Shown one piece after another: positions 1 through 9,971 of a stretch of 25,266 bases of DNA. The notes below the pieces were generated by a model. The model was not told the origin of the DNA. It did no database searches and saw only the letters and a program-made list of their open reading frames with translations. Position 1 is the stretch's first letter, and every line of letters begins with the position of its first letter. The position numbers and the translations under genes are program-made. Origin of the DNA: Smittium culicis (Eukaryota > Kickxellomycota > Harpellomycetes > Harpellales > Legeriomycetaceae); the NCBI GenBank assembly GCA_001970855.1, contig LSSN01001749.1, positions 1 to 25,266 on the forward strand. Direction: 5' to 3'.

Positions 1-156
1 CTAATACTAATACTAATACTAATACTAATACTAATACTAATACTAATACTAATACTAATACTAATACTAATACTAATACTAATACTAATACTAATACTAA
101 TACTAATACTAATACTAATACTAATACTAATACTAATACTAATACTAATACTAATA
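1..156. repeat. Telomere-like tandem repeat, 26 perfect copies of CTAATA
   Basis: The window begins with 26 uninterrupted, identical copies of the 6-bp unit CTAATA and then changes abruptly to ordinary AT-rich sequence. Read outward towards the left end, the other strand is (TATTAG)n, equivalent to (TTAGTA)n. Position at the very edge, perfect homogeneity and orientation (C on the 5'-end strand, G on the strand running 3' to the terminus) all match a telomere. The unit differs from the common fungal TTAGGG at two positions and has only one G. A simple microsatellite at a contig break is the alternative. Telomere identity is inferred; the repeat itself is seen directly. Confidence 0.8.
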
Positions 157-1552
157 GCATATAAATTTCATGAATAAAATAAAGGGAAGCAAAAACACTA
201 GATTACAACTGAAAACAATATATTAATTATATACTTATTATTAACTAAATTTTTTAACGCGTAAAATTAATATAAAAAACTAAATACGAAAATTGGTAAA
301 ATATACAAATTTATCAAGCTTGATTAAACTATAAAAACGTTCATAAAAATTTTTATAAAATTGAAATTAATAACATCAATCTAAACATAAACACTAAATT
401 TCTCAAAATTTAACAATATAATTCCATTTTTTTTCTAATTATTATTTTTATAAGGTCTTGTATAATTCATGCATAACTCATTTCATAAGATAATACACAT
501 ATTATAGTAGAATAAAAATAATCGTGAAAATTTATTAAAAAAAATTAACCCTCCTTATTAAGTTTTATTCATATACGATATTAGTTTGTTTTAGATATTG
601 TGTTTTTTTATACACTTAATAAAGTGATCGATATTTTTTAATCTCTATTCTAACTTTCTTAAGATAATTTAAAAATTTAATGCTATTTAAATTTATGCAA
701 AGTATTTGATTTTTTTATGATCAAAAGAACCATGTCTATACTCTCTACTATTGCATCTTGTATATTTTATTATTTTAAATAATATTTCACTTTACTATTT
801 TCCACATTTTAAAAAAAAATTGTTTATTTCAAGTGGTTTAAATCTATGTTATATAAGGTATTTCCTCTCATTTAAATAGTATTTCTTTTTTCAATTATTA
901 TTTTGACAAACATGCATTAGATTAATGTGGTTTTTTAAGCGCTTTTATCACTTAATTAGATCTAATTATAGCAACAAAAAAAACCTAAATCTAATATCAA
1001 TCATAATTATTATATTTATTATAGTTCACATATCCTAAAATACATATTTTATTATCAATTAGTAAACTAATTAATTTTTTTAATATTATTTCATTCCAAA
1101 CTCAATTCAGAATATATAGCCCCCTGGTGCATTTAAAAGATTTGGCTTCATACGACTTAAATTAATGATCATCTAATCAACATAAATAACACATTCGAAT
1201 TGTGCAATAAAATTTTTCCAAGATAAATTAATGAATTTATATAGCTCACAATTAATATAAATTCAACTGTATATAATTAAGTCAAAATTTTCTAAATTTA
1301 TAAAGATATTGAATATTATTTTCAGATAGGGTACGTATTAATTTTACGATCTTATTGGATAAAAATAATTTAAAATTTAAAATGAATTAAAATAAAAAGC
1401 GAAATAAGTGTCTTATGTTTTTTATATAAATCGAATATAAAGCTTACAAATATTCTATCAGTTTAGCCTTACTTTCATAAAATTCGCATTATTTGTTTTA
1501 AATTTTCAATTACTTCTTTTTAAAGAATTAATTCTAAATAAATTATTCCCTC
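157..1552. other. Gene-free subtelomeric AT-rich DNA
   Basis: This stretch has stops in all frames, long A and T runs, and no coding region, RNA gene or clear transposon homology that I can recognise. It separates the telomere-like repeat from the decayed DIRS element. Confidence 0.7.
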
Positions 1553-1583
1553 AAAAAAAAAAAAATATATATATATATATATA
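1553..1583. repeat. Poly-A followed by (TA)n microsatellite
   Basis: A run of about 13 A residues passes directly into about nine TA dinucleotides. It lies immediately before the first recognisable sequence of the old DIRS remnant and may mark its eroded left edge, although no terminal repeat can be aligned here. Confidence 0.75.
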
Positions 1584-1589
1584 AAGATG

Positions 1590-2215
1590 ATTCAACCCAA
1601 GACTCTATGGCTCGCTATCAACTCGTATTATCGAGAGCAATATTCTAGTATCACCTACGAGAAAAGGAGCAGGACAAATAACTAGAAGAACCATATACTA
1701 CAATAAGGATACCAATAGCCGATCTCGAAATTTAGCCTGAACTTACTATTGTGCTTCCTTTTATTGATGAAAACTATATCAGCTCGTCTATAACCAATTA
1801 GAAATACAAGACAGCAATATATTCTAATCTTAAGACTGATACAGTGAACCAAAACTCACCACCTTTAATCGAATCAACTTAAATTGCGGTGAAGAAATCT
1901 GACACTTTACTTTACATAATTCAGAAAAAAATTCTCTTTGCGACCAGAACAATTTATTACTAATCTTATATAAAACTTCAAGAAAATCACCAATCAACAC
2001 TTCAAAAGATCCCGAAATTATTTTTATAGCTACAATGTGAGTATTTTCAAAATTAATTGCTGATCCTGTATCTCAACTAATGATATTCAATATTCATAAA
2101 TTTCTGTGCATAAAAGTTAAGCAAAGTCTGTTTTTGAAATCTGAATCTAAGCTGCTGATTCACCAATAGACTTTGAATGCTTTCATATCCAATAAAGTAG
2201 CTTAGAAGAGACATA
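1590..2215 (+). pseudogene. Outer DIRS copy: gag-like region remnant
   Basis: Nucleotide-level resemblance to the gag-like region of the younger element is visible by eye at several places in the same order. One is a block around 1890-1925 encoding a relict of the AVKKADSVLYGIQ stretch; another is a long weak match from about 2010 to 2215 corresponding to 3565-3770. No open frame survives for more than a few tens of codons. It was presumably the nucleic-acid-binding structural ORF of a DIRS element. The open minus-strand frames over this region are chance antisense frames. Confidence 0.6.
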
Positions 2216-2439
2216 AAGACCAAAAAATTCACAGAATTCGGTTGGATACAATTCAAAGAATCTGTACAGCTGCAATTCTGCACCAAGCCGAGAATCATAG
2301 CTGATACCACTGTTGAAGTCAGTAAAATTACCATCGGTCGTCAGTAAAATTTTAGCAGAAAGGGTCGTGGGCGCGGAAGGAGATCTCATTAGATATATAG
2401 AATAATCTTCCATTAATTATTGAGCCTCTCAATGTTCAA

Positions 2440-2884
2440 ATCAGCATTTTTCGAACGAAGGAAAGCTCAAGAGCTCAAAAATTGGGCCAATTGAATTCGA
2501 ATTTCCTTTATGAAGCCAAAACCTCCGAATTCAAATCTATCATAGGAAAATAATACGCTGAACCAGGATTTCTGCAACGTACTAACATGAGAAATCACCT
2601 CATTGCTATCAATGCAAGCCACTGAGGAGATTCAGTTGAAGATTAAAAGATTATACAGCCAAATTTCCGCCATTTCAAAGAATCATGGAGACATAAGAAA
2701 TGTACTAGGCTTTCGCAAGTATTATATGACGCCAATTACCTTCATAATACATCCACACAATTTTTGATCTAAAAAAATTGCTTAGAATAATTCTGCTTTC
2801 ACTCAAACGGCCGACTCCTCCAGTCTAGTGTACTTTCATTTGGGCCATCACTGACTCCGTTGATTTTCGCGATTATACTTCAGT
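2440..2884 (+). pseudogene. Outer DIRS copy: reverse transcriptase N-terminal part, truncated
   Basis: Around 2664-2730 the DNA resembles the conserved reverse transcriptase block that in the younger copy reads FYSQLFTITKNTGGLRPVLG. Around 2800-2875 it resembles the block ending FGLSLSPLVF. Similarity stops at the border of the younger element's left terminal repeat. The segment that would carry the YxDD catalytic motif is not found on either side of the insertion, so it appears to have been lost. Confidence 0.6.
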
Positions 2885-3055
2885 GAGGAGAAATATTAAG
2901 TGTTTCCGTCTTATTTAATAATACTAAACATAAAATTACTAGCTAATAAAAATTATAGTGTAATAAAATGAACTAAGAAAAACTTTTTAATTGTTTAAAT
3001 TGTGAATTACACAATTTCGTTATCCTCATAATCTTTTCTTTCGCAAAGGTACTCA
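2885..3055 (+). repeat. Left inverted terminal repeat of the younger DIRS element
   Basis: This segment aligns with the reverse complement of 6985-7150 over nearly its whole length. Shared blocks include ATATTAAGTGTT near the outer end, AATAAAAATTATAGTGTAAT in the middle, and CAAAGGTA at the inner end. The outer terminus begins GAGGAG against GAGAGA on the right. Identity is roughly three quarters by eye, with a few small gaps. Confidence 0.85.
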
Positions 3056-3168
3056 TTCCAGCATAAAGATTTTCAAACGTTAAAATTTATAAAGAATATT
3101 ATTTTTATAAAAAAAACCATTTACCTTCAACTAAAACGAATGAACAAGAAGCAGTTACTCAAGCTCCA

Positions 3169-3803
3169 ATGGAAAAAGATCAGCTAAATCCGTTAACGGA
3201 TTTGGTTCAACAACTCCTACGCGAAAGGAGCAACGTCTCGGAACCCGAGGATCCACATGTTACTACAAACACTCTGTTTCCGATTTAACTGTGCATCCAG
3301 AGCTAATTGAAGCACTGTCATCAATTGAAGAGAACTTCTCCAGATCTCCATTAACTGAAGAAGAGCGTAAGATTGCTATAAATTCTTGCCCAAGAACTAG
3401 TTCTATAAACTACAACCCACCGGCACTAAACGATTCAGCATCGAGCGCGGTGAAGAAGGCCGATTCTGTCTTGTACGGAATCCAGTTAGCCTTAGTACAA
3501 GAAACACGACCAATCGACTAATACGTTCACCGTAGAATCCAGGGCACACAGATTATAAACACTGACGATGACGTCGAGGTCGTTTTTGCGAGTATTTTGA
3601 GTGTTATCCTATTCGATATTGCAGCAACGGTGACTCAGGCGAGGATAGATAATCTCCATAAGGGCCTCAAACTCCCTGGTAAACCAACACAGTTATTCAA
3701 ACCTGGCACCAAGCCGCTGATTGGTCAAGAGGCATTGGACACCCTCATCGGAAAGAAGCTGACGAAAAAACGACAACGAGCACAGTCCTTTCGTAAGCGC
3801 TAG
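3169..3803 (+). pseudogene. DIRS gag-like ORF, frameshifted and interrupted
   Basis: A likely start ATG at 3169 opens a frame of 39 codons that ends at a TAA near 3286. Coding resemblance then continues in the third forward frame from about 3276 (SVSDLTVHPELIEAL...), so one frameshift lies between. In that frame a TAA at 3519-3521 interrupts. The frame then runs on to the stop at 3801-3803, ending in a basic tail (KKLTKKRQRAQSFRKR). The LTVHPELIEALSSIEENF and SCPRTSSINYNPPALN wording is typical of the first ORF of DIRS-like elements, thought to be a gag-like nucleic-acid-binding protein. That role is family knowledge; the breaks are seen directly. Confidence 0.72.
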
Positions 3804-3931
3804 CAGAATACGATTCCAAAAGATACGTACAACAGAAACACTGCTACGGCGCAGAGTACCAACGATGCAACCACCGCTGAATCAAACTCCAACAGGACCT
3901 CAGATCGCCAATCAAACCTTCACAGAAGGGA

Positions 3932-5890
3932 TTGCGGCCGCTGGATGGGGTCTCAATAAAGACTCGGAGCAACCTCCCAGTAGGGGGAATACGCGGTATT
4001 TTCAAGACGGCGTGGCCCAAACTGACGGACATCCGATGGGTTCAGAGCATAGTGACACGGAGATTCAGAATCCCATTCACCAACCCAAAAACACCGACGT
4101 CGTCCAGGACGCGTCCGCATTCTGGCGCCGCGGTAGACCCTTCCGGGCTACCGCTGACGTCTCACCCGCATCGGTACAAACGGAAATTGAGCCAGGAAGC
4201 CAGCAAGGTTCTGACGGAGGAAGTCGCCTCTCTGCTGTCAAAGCATGCGATAGAGAAAATCAAACCACGGAATCCTGGATTTTACAGCCAGTTGTTCACG
4301 ATCACCAAAAATACCGGGGGTCTCCGACCTGTCCTCGGCCTGCGCAGGCTCAACCTCCACGTAGATGAAAATAATTTCAAGTTGGGGACGCAGACCTCCA
4401 TCTATTGTACGATTCGCAGAAAAGACTATCTCATGTCTCTGGATCTCCATGATGCATTTATGCACATTCTGGTGTACAAGAAATGCAGAAATTATCTACG
4501 CTTCCAATGGAACGAACGTCCGTTTCAGTTCCGTGTCTTTCAATTCGGGCTATCACTGAGCCCATTGGTATTCACCAAGATTCTCCGTCCATTGCTGGAA
4601 TGGGCCAGAGTGAAGGGGATCCGAATATCTGCATACCTAGACGATCTGTTGATCCTGGGAGAGACCAAGCAAGTATGCGAAACAAACACGCGCTTAATCT
4701 ATTCCAAACTCTCAGAGCTTGGATTCAAGGCCAATTCAGATAAGTCCTCAACAATGCCATCCCAGTCAATCACACATCTAGAAATGGTGATCAACACTAG
4801 AGAAATGTCAGTTAAGGTGCCTTCGACCAAGATCAGGGATCTCCGAATAGAGGCCAGCAAGCTACTGATTGCTGGCCAAACGATACTGAGATACCTAGCG
4901 AGCTTTATTGGGAAGGTCCAATCAATGTCTATTGCTCTTCTTCCTGGGAGACCCATGCTTTGCCGTCTCTTGGAGCTCAAGAAAGAGCGCTGTACATAGC
5001 GAAGCCATGGAAATCGACCGTAATTCTGAAGAAGCCAGCAATCCAGAGCCTGCAGTTCTGGAAGAACCAAATGGCGTCATGGAACGGGCAGTCATTCTTG
5101 CCCAAAAAACCAAAGCTAGAGATCTTTACATACTCCAGTGACACAGTATGGGGAATTGTTGTGGGTCACCACTTTTACTCTGGAGTTTGGAACACACAAC
5201 TGAGGAAGATGCACATCAATGCAAAAGAGCTACTGACGGTACTTTATGCTTTGAAGCTCAAGATGGTTGTGAGCAGATCGTAGTTAGACTATTTAGAAAA
5301 CACAACCATATTATCGTACATCAAGAAGTTAAGGAGCACAACCTCCTCAGAACTATTGGGAATCTCAGAACGAATTTGGTCACACTGCCTGAAAACCAAA
5401 ACCCACCCCCAACTAACATACATACCATCACTTCTAAACCCAGCGGATGTGCCGAGCAGACTGACAGCGCAGACAGAATTTTTATTATGACGGAAGACAT
5501 TTGACGCACTGAATATACGATACAGTTCACAAGATGTAGATCTGTTCGCGTCCCACCAGAACGGGAAGCTGAACCAGTTCTACAGCTGGTTTCAAGACCA
5601 AAATGCATTGGTACAGAATGCACTAGCCTAAAAATGATCCGGGTTCAACAACCTTTACTACTTATCGCCTTGGAATCTTATATTACAGGTCATTCAGAAA
5701 GTTCGTCGAGAATGAATCACAATGGCACTGGTTACTCCAATGTGGAAGTCAGCATTCTGGTTCACATATCTGAAGGCACTTTCAATATCTCAGCCGACCA
5801 TACTCCAAGCAACGACTGTAGTCCCCGATCCCAAAAGCGGAAAATCTCCGCTCTTGAAAAACAAGCACTGGAGCTTGATTTCCTGTAGGA
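3932..5890 (+). pseudogene. DIRS reverse transcriptase and RNase H, broken by a frameshift and stops
   Basis: A 355-residue open frame (3932-4999) holds the reverse transcriptase: finger block FYSQLFTITKNTGGLRPVLG at residues 118-136, catalytic motif SLDLHDAF at 169-176, FQFGLSLSP at 203-211, and the YLDD active site at 235-238. A -1 shift near 4980 moves the reading to the first forward frame. There the RNase H region reads TYSSDTVWGIVVGHH (near 5130-5170), HINAKELLTVLYALK (near 5212-5260) and NPADVPSRL (near 5440). Stops occur at 5281-5283, 5488-5490, 5629-5631 and 5635-5637. The C-terminal part continues to about 5890 (VTPMWKSAFWF). It would copy element RNA into DNA and degrade the RNA, but cannot do so in this state. 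It begins close behind the gag-like ORF. Confidence 0.85.
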
Positions 5891-6890
5891 TCTGCGGTGT
5901 TTCCTCGAAACGTAAGGCCTTGGAACGCATGCCGTCGATTTTTAATGTCAAACGAAAGGAGATTTTGCCGCAAATCAGGTTATATCTCGATCCAGCAACG
6001 ATTCTTAGATTGAAGAATTCAAAGGATTTAACGAATCCAATCTTCGCGCCGCAGATAATAAATTTTCTTGCAAAAATTTATGCCATCGATAAACTTAAAT
6101 TAGGATCAATTAAGGCATAAAAATCTGCTCTACTAGGATTAGCTGAAAATCAGACAAAGATTAAAAAGAACCCAATTTTCGTCGATATCATGAGAACACT
6201 GGACGAAAGATCCATTAAATATTTTTTTAGGCCTAATATAGATATTACCCCGGTATTAGAACTTTTTAGACTTTGGGGACCCACAATAGATCTCAATTTC
6301 AAACAACTAACTGCCAATTTATGTTGGTTATTGGCAGTGACGGGCTTTCTGAGAGCCAGCGACATAAATAAAATCGACGATGCCTGAAATAGAACAGAAA
6401 AGTGAGATCTACATTTAGTTATAGTAGCACCTAAGCAAAAGAGAGGCAGTCAAGCCGTTGAAAAGCCCTGACTCATTATTTCACACACAGATTCTATATT
6501 TTTTCCATTAACAGCTTACAAAGTATATTAGGAAAAGGTTACGTTCACCTCTGTCCAACAATTCATGAGAACAACAGCGAATGGACTGTAAAAAGGTTGA
6601 TGATATCTATTAAAGACAACAAGGAGCCTATTTCTGTGTACAGTATAAAGAGATACATTCAATCGATTTCTGATCTAATCCGCCGTGACCCCGACACTCC
6701 TATACCGAATGGCAGAGCAATAGGAGCCATTCTAGCCGCAAACCCAGCTGAATCATCAGATTATATAGTTTTGCCCGCATTTTCATCAAATTATATCATT
6801 GATACATATTTTCGACTCACTAGAAATTCATCAAATAACTTAACTGAGTCGATCTTAAATTTGGAGCAACTTGATATGTTTCCTCACTGA
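5891..6890 (+). pseudogene. DIRS tyrosine recombinase, decayed
   Basis: This is the integration enzyme of DIRS elements, which joins circular DNA into the genome without a DDE integrase. The N-terminal SAM-like part reads around 5940-6117 and is interrupted by a TAA at 6118-6120. The catalytic arginine region is LLAVTGFLRASDINKID (6328-6378). The frame is lost after 6387. A beta-strand lysine segment (PKQKRGSQ, near 6430) and the C-terminal catalytic block, in a different frame from about 6597, are still readable: PNGRAIGAILAANPA (near 6705-6750) with its arginine, and IIDTYFRL (near 6796-6820) with the candidate nucleophile tyrosine. The usual His before the second Arg is replaced by Asn, and the Trp/His position reads PAFSSN. 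It lies in the same frame as the upstream RNase H region. Confidence 0.8.
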
Positions 6891-6953
6891 ATTATAAAGT
6901 TATAATTAATCGAGCTCTTTAGAGAGAATATTAATTTATATTATACAAGTTTA

Positions 6954-6968
6954 AGAGACATATTAAGT
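6954..6968 (+). repeat. DIRS internal complementary region (candidate)
   Basis: AGAGACATATTAAGT at this position repeats the outer end of the left terminal repeat and is the reverse complement of the outer end of the right terminal repeat (7135-7149). In DIRS-1-type elements, a short internal segment complementary to the termini sits just before the right repeat and is thought to guide circular-junction formation during replication. Only one half of the expected two-part match is clear. Confidence 0.6.
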
Positions 6969-6984
6969 CCCACACACCCGTTTC

Positions 6985-7150
6985 CATTTACCTTTGCCGA
7001 AAGATGATAAGGATAACGCAATCGTGTACTTTACAATTTAAATAATTAAAAATTTTTTCTTAGTTTATTTTATTACACTATAATTTTTATTGGCTTGTAA
7101 TATTCGGTTTATTATTATCCAATAAGATGGTAACACTTAATATGTCTCTC
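6985..7150 (-). repeat. Right inverted terminal repeat of the younger DIRS element
   Basis: The reverse complement of this segment aligns with 2885-3055. The outermost bases read inward as GAGAGACATATTAAGTGTT. Beyond 7150 the sequence passes directly into the older element, and no target-site duplication is visible, as expected for recombinase-mediated insertion. Confidence 0.85.
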
Positions 7151-8059
7151 TAAAACCCACTAATTGGGATCTAGGATCTTCAATACGATTCCAGAAAATA
7201 TCTTAAAGCTATCCAGAAGAAATTGAGGTGTCTGGCAATCTAAAATTTTGAAATTCTATTTAATTTCAGCTGCTTTACTTTACCTTCTGGCGATCTGCAG
7301 AATTTTGAAGCTCTTTATTCATTTGCTGGTGATATTGAATTAATTAAAGCCGAATGCAATAATAAATAAGCTATTAATAATGAGCCTATTGTTTTGGAAG
7401 ACTCATATTATACCTTCGAATGGGCTATTTTTTTTTCATAAGACGCGACAGATTTAGATATTTACGGGCCCCAGTGAAAATTTTATAGGAATCATGTGGT
7501 TCTACACACCCATATGTGATCATATAAATGGTCAAAAGTGAAGCTTTTCATCAACTCCAAAGAATTTTGAATTTTTATTTACAGCCTAAAATCAAGATAA
7601 TTGAAGGAAGTTAGATTTTGGTGTATTCGAGCAACATAAGAAATATCGTCATACATGAGAAAACTTGGTGGAGCAAGTTACTCAGAGCTGCTTGGAATTT
7701 AATAAAAGACTTGATATAACTTTATAGTGATAAATACTAGCTCACAATTTTCTAACGATCTTTCTGTATTAAATACAGAGTGCTAACGGTGCAGGTTGAC
7801 TACTCAATTCAAATGATCCCTTTCATAAGAGAAATTCAAAACGCTGAACACGATTTATAGTCCAAATTATGTGGACCCATTTACCTACCTCAGAAAAGGA
7901 AGGTGTGAAAACGGTTGTACTGGTTTATTGAGATCATATCACTCTTGAATATATGTCTATTATTCAAATGGGGATGAATTTTAAACACTTTTACATTACG
8001 GAAATTGAATTTGATAGCAAATAATGAACATAATTCATTTAGTATTAAGGTCAAAATTA
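7151..8059 (+). pseudogene. Outer DIRS copy: late reverse transcriptase and RNase H remnant
   Basis: The segment resumes homology with the younger element near its position 4830. A clear landmark at about 7547-7594 reads INSKEF with stops and matches the young copy's HINAKELLTVLYALK. A second at about 7870-7930 matches the stretch around 5535-5595. Stops are frequent. The minus-strand open frame that overlaps this area is antisense to the remnant and is not taken as a gene. Confidence 0.55.
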
Positions 8060-9175
8060 AAATATCGATTCCAATGTGGAAATATACAGCATTTTTTCCA
8101 GACTTAATATTTCTTTTAGTGTTCAATCTGCTATTTCTGTAAGCATCGACCAAAATTACCGACATAAAAAGCGTAAATTTTCTGTTCTTAAAAATCATAC
8201 TTTGGAGCTTGATGGTTTCAGGAATCAGCTTCGATTCTTCCAAACGCAAGATATCGGTAATTATGCGAATTAATTTATCATTTTCAACAAACGGCGCGTA
8301 AGACATAGTTTCAGACATAGTTCTATTCAAAAGAACTGAATTATATTGAAGAATCCCAAATGAGATTAATTATTCAATCTCAGCTCCACAGATTTTAGAA
8401 TTATTGCCAGTCATTTACGCTTTAATAAAATTAATTAATTCTCATTAAATTATTAAAATTTACATTTATTAAATTAGCCCCAAACCCTGAAGATATGTCA
8501 GGTCAACCAATTTTTTCTCAACTCACAAAAAAATTTTATAATGCATTAATTAGATCTTTTTTCAGGCAGTTCATTGATATTTCGCTTGTTGTAGATCTAT
8601 TCGAGGAATGTAGTCCTACAGCAAACCTCGCTGCTAATAACCTAACCACAAAATTAAATTGGCTTATTGCCGTCGCCGAATTTTTAAGAAACATTTATAT
8701 ACACCGAATAGAGTGTTGACGCATCCGTATGGTTCTTGGAGTGCTAAACTTAGATATTGTATCGATAAAATAAAAACGAGCTATATATCCGTTATATAGC
8801 CCTTTCAGAATAATTTCACACTCAGACCCAATATTGTGTACATTAATTGAGTTTAAAATTCACAAATAAAATAAGGTTCTACACCTTACTTCACTCTAAA
8901 CGCAAACAGTAACAAATGTGCCGTAAATAGGCAATTAATTTTTTATCAAAAGACACTTCAATTCTTCTGTCTGTGGGCAGTATATCTAGGCGCATATGAC
9001 CGTTTTATATCCTGATAATCCGCGACCTTGAAACTCTATTACCTAAGGGTAGTTTTATTTTAGCTATATTGTGCCCCAATTCTTGGGTATCTGGAGATAA
9101 AATCGTTTCGCACGCATTCTGGTCAGCCTGATTCATCTTAGTTGCCTATTTCTACATAAAAAAAATTCTTCGAAC
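8060..9175 (+). pseudogene. Outer DIRS copy: tyrosine recombinase remnant
   Basis: About 8060-8260 corresponds to 5740-5910 of the younger element. About 8495-8719 matches its recombinase core, including KLNWLIAVAEFLRN, whose Arg aligns with the first catalytic arginine. About 8750-8850 matches 6410-6510, and 9030-9140 matches the C-terminal block. This old copy still encodes HAFWS near 9110, retaining the Trp typical of tyrosine recombinases, which the younger copy has lost. Stops and indels destroy the frame. Confidence 0.65.
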
Positions 9176-9250
9176 GACTTGGTTCAGTGTATTTTAAATC
9201 TTTTTTAGCTTAATATTCTACCTTTAAAGTATAATAATAATCGATCTCGC

Positions 9251-9971
9251 AATATGAACTTGATTGATTCTTACTATGAATTTTCATACCCAGTTTTACC
9301 TTAGAACTCTTTCTAGATATACATTTCTTTTCATGATATTCATTTGTGGAGTGCTGAAAAGCAAACCCTAAACAGCTTATATATATACATTGTTTTAATA
9401 TTTTTAACTGAACATTTTTGAAAGTATCTGTAAAAAAATATAGTTCAAAAAGTAATTAATAATACCTTATGAATGAAATAGGTGAAGCGAAAAAGAAATT
9501 TAGTTATGAAATATAATTTTTGGTGTTATCAGCAACTAAGAACATTTTAGAATAACTATTTTTTATTTATTACACGGGAAATCCTAAATCATTACAATTA
9601 ACTTAGCATTAAATCCGCCTATTAATAGCGCCAAAACCTATTGGCTCCGAGAACCATGGATACTTTAAGCATCTTTAAATATTATTGGATAGCTATTCAA
9701 ATTTTATTTTTGTAGCTTAAATTCATTTTATTATTTTTTTTTAGAAATACTCGACTACTAATCAATATTTTCTTTGTTTATAAAAGCTCTTTAAAGCTAA
9801 CTTCTCTATAACCTCGGAATAATTAAATGAGCGCAGCACACTTCACAAATCACATTCCATTTAATATAATTACATCCTGGCAACAAAATATAATCAACAT
9901 ATTCAACAATACTTTATTATACAAAACTTATATCTGCCCTTACCCCCTCTCGCTAAATTTAATTAGAAAAC
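9251..9971. other. Intergenic region and putative promoter of the 187-residue gene
   Basis: No gene is seen. Two ATTGG sites (inverted CCAAT boxes) lie at 9640-9644 and 9684-9688, about 290-330 bp upstream of the next start codon. Within the last 80 bp the plus strand becomes pyrimidine-rich (for example CCCTTACCCCCTCTCGC near 9938-9955), like the leaders of the two other genes here. Confidence 0.5.

Larger units (their letters stand above)
2885..7150 (+). mobile_element. Younger DIRS-type retrotransposon (tyrosine-recombinase retroelement) with inverted terminal repeats
   Basis: The element is about 4.27 kb with imperfect inverted terminal repeats (2885-3055 and 6985-7150). A short internal complementary region precedes the right repeat. 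The coding order is gag-like, reverse transcriptase, RNase H, tyrosine recombinase, all on the plus strand. This architecture, with a tyrosine recombinase instead of a DDE integrase and inverted instead of direct long repeats, defines DIRS-like elements. It sits inside an older relative. Several stops and at least three frame changes make it non-autonomous as it stands. GC content is strongly uneven: the 3.9-5.1 kb segment is far more GC-rich than the repeats and the host background. Confidence 0.88.
1584..9250 (+). mobile_element. Old, degraded DIRS-type retrotransposon (outer copy, interrupted by a younger one)
   Basis: Two blocks, about 1590-2884 and 7151-9250, line up in order with the younger element at 2885-7150 and together make one older copy split by it. 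Left-block landmarks: 1650-1680 matches the gag region near 3216, 1890-1925 matches 3445-3485, 2030-2215 matches 3560-3765, and 2660-2880 matches the start of the reverse transcriptase up to about 4585. The right block resumes near 4830 of the young copy (RNase H core at about 7550-7600), then matches the tyrosine recombinase at 8060-9150. Every region is full of stops and indels and is much more AT-rich than the young copy. No terminal repeats of this copy could be found. Boundaries are approximate. Confidence 0.75.

Noticed and set aside
541..560. TTAACCCTCC, resembling a piggyBac-type terminus
   Set aside because: No matching inverted partner ending GGGTTAA was found nearby, so it is probably chance.
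2077..2413. Two overlapping minus-strand frames of 76 and 85 codons
   Set aside because: They are antisense to the outer DIRS gag and reverse transcriptase remnants and have no recognisable domain.
3865..4368. 167-codon plus-strand frame overlapping the start of the reverse transcriptase
   Set aside because: It is out of frame with the conserved reverse transcriptase block and its product (rich in Gln, Pro, Arg) has no family resemblance. It exists because the GC-rich region has few stops.
4699..5070. 123-codon minus-strand frame
   Set aside because: Antisense to the reverse transcriptase; no conserved motif.
7890..8330. 146-codon open frame on the minus strand
   Set aside because: It lies antisense to the decayed tyrosine recombinase of the outer DIRS copy, whose plus-strand relict is recognisable in the same place. 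The peptide matches no family I know.
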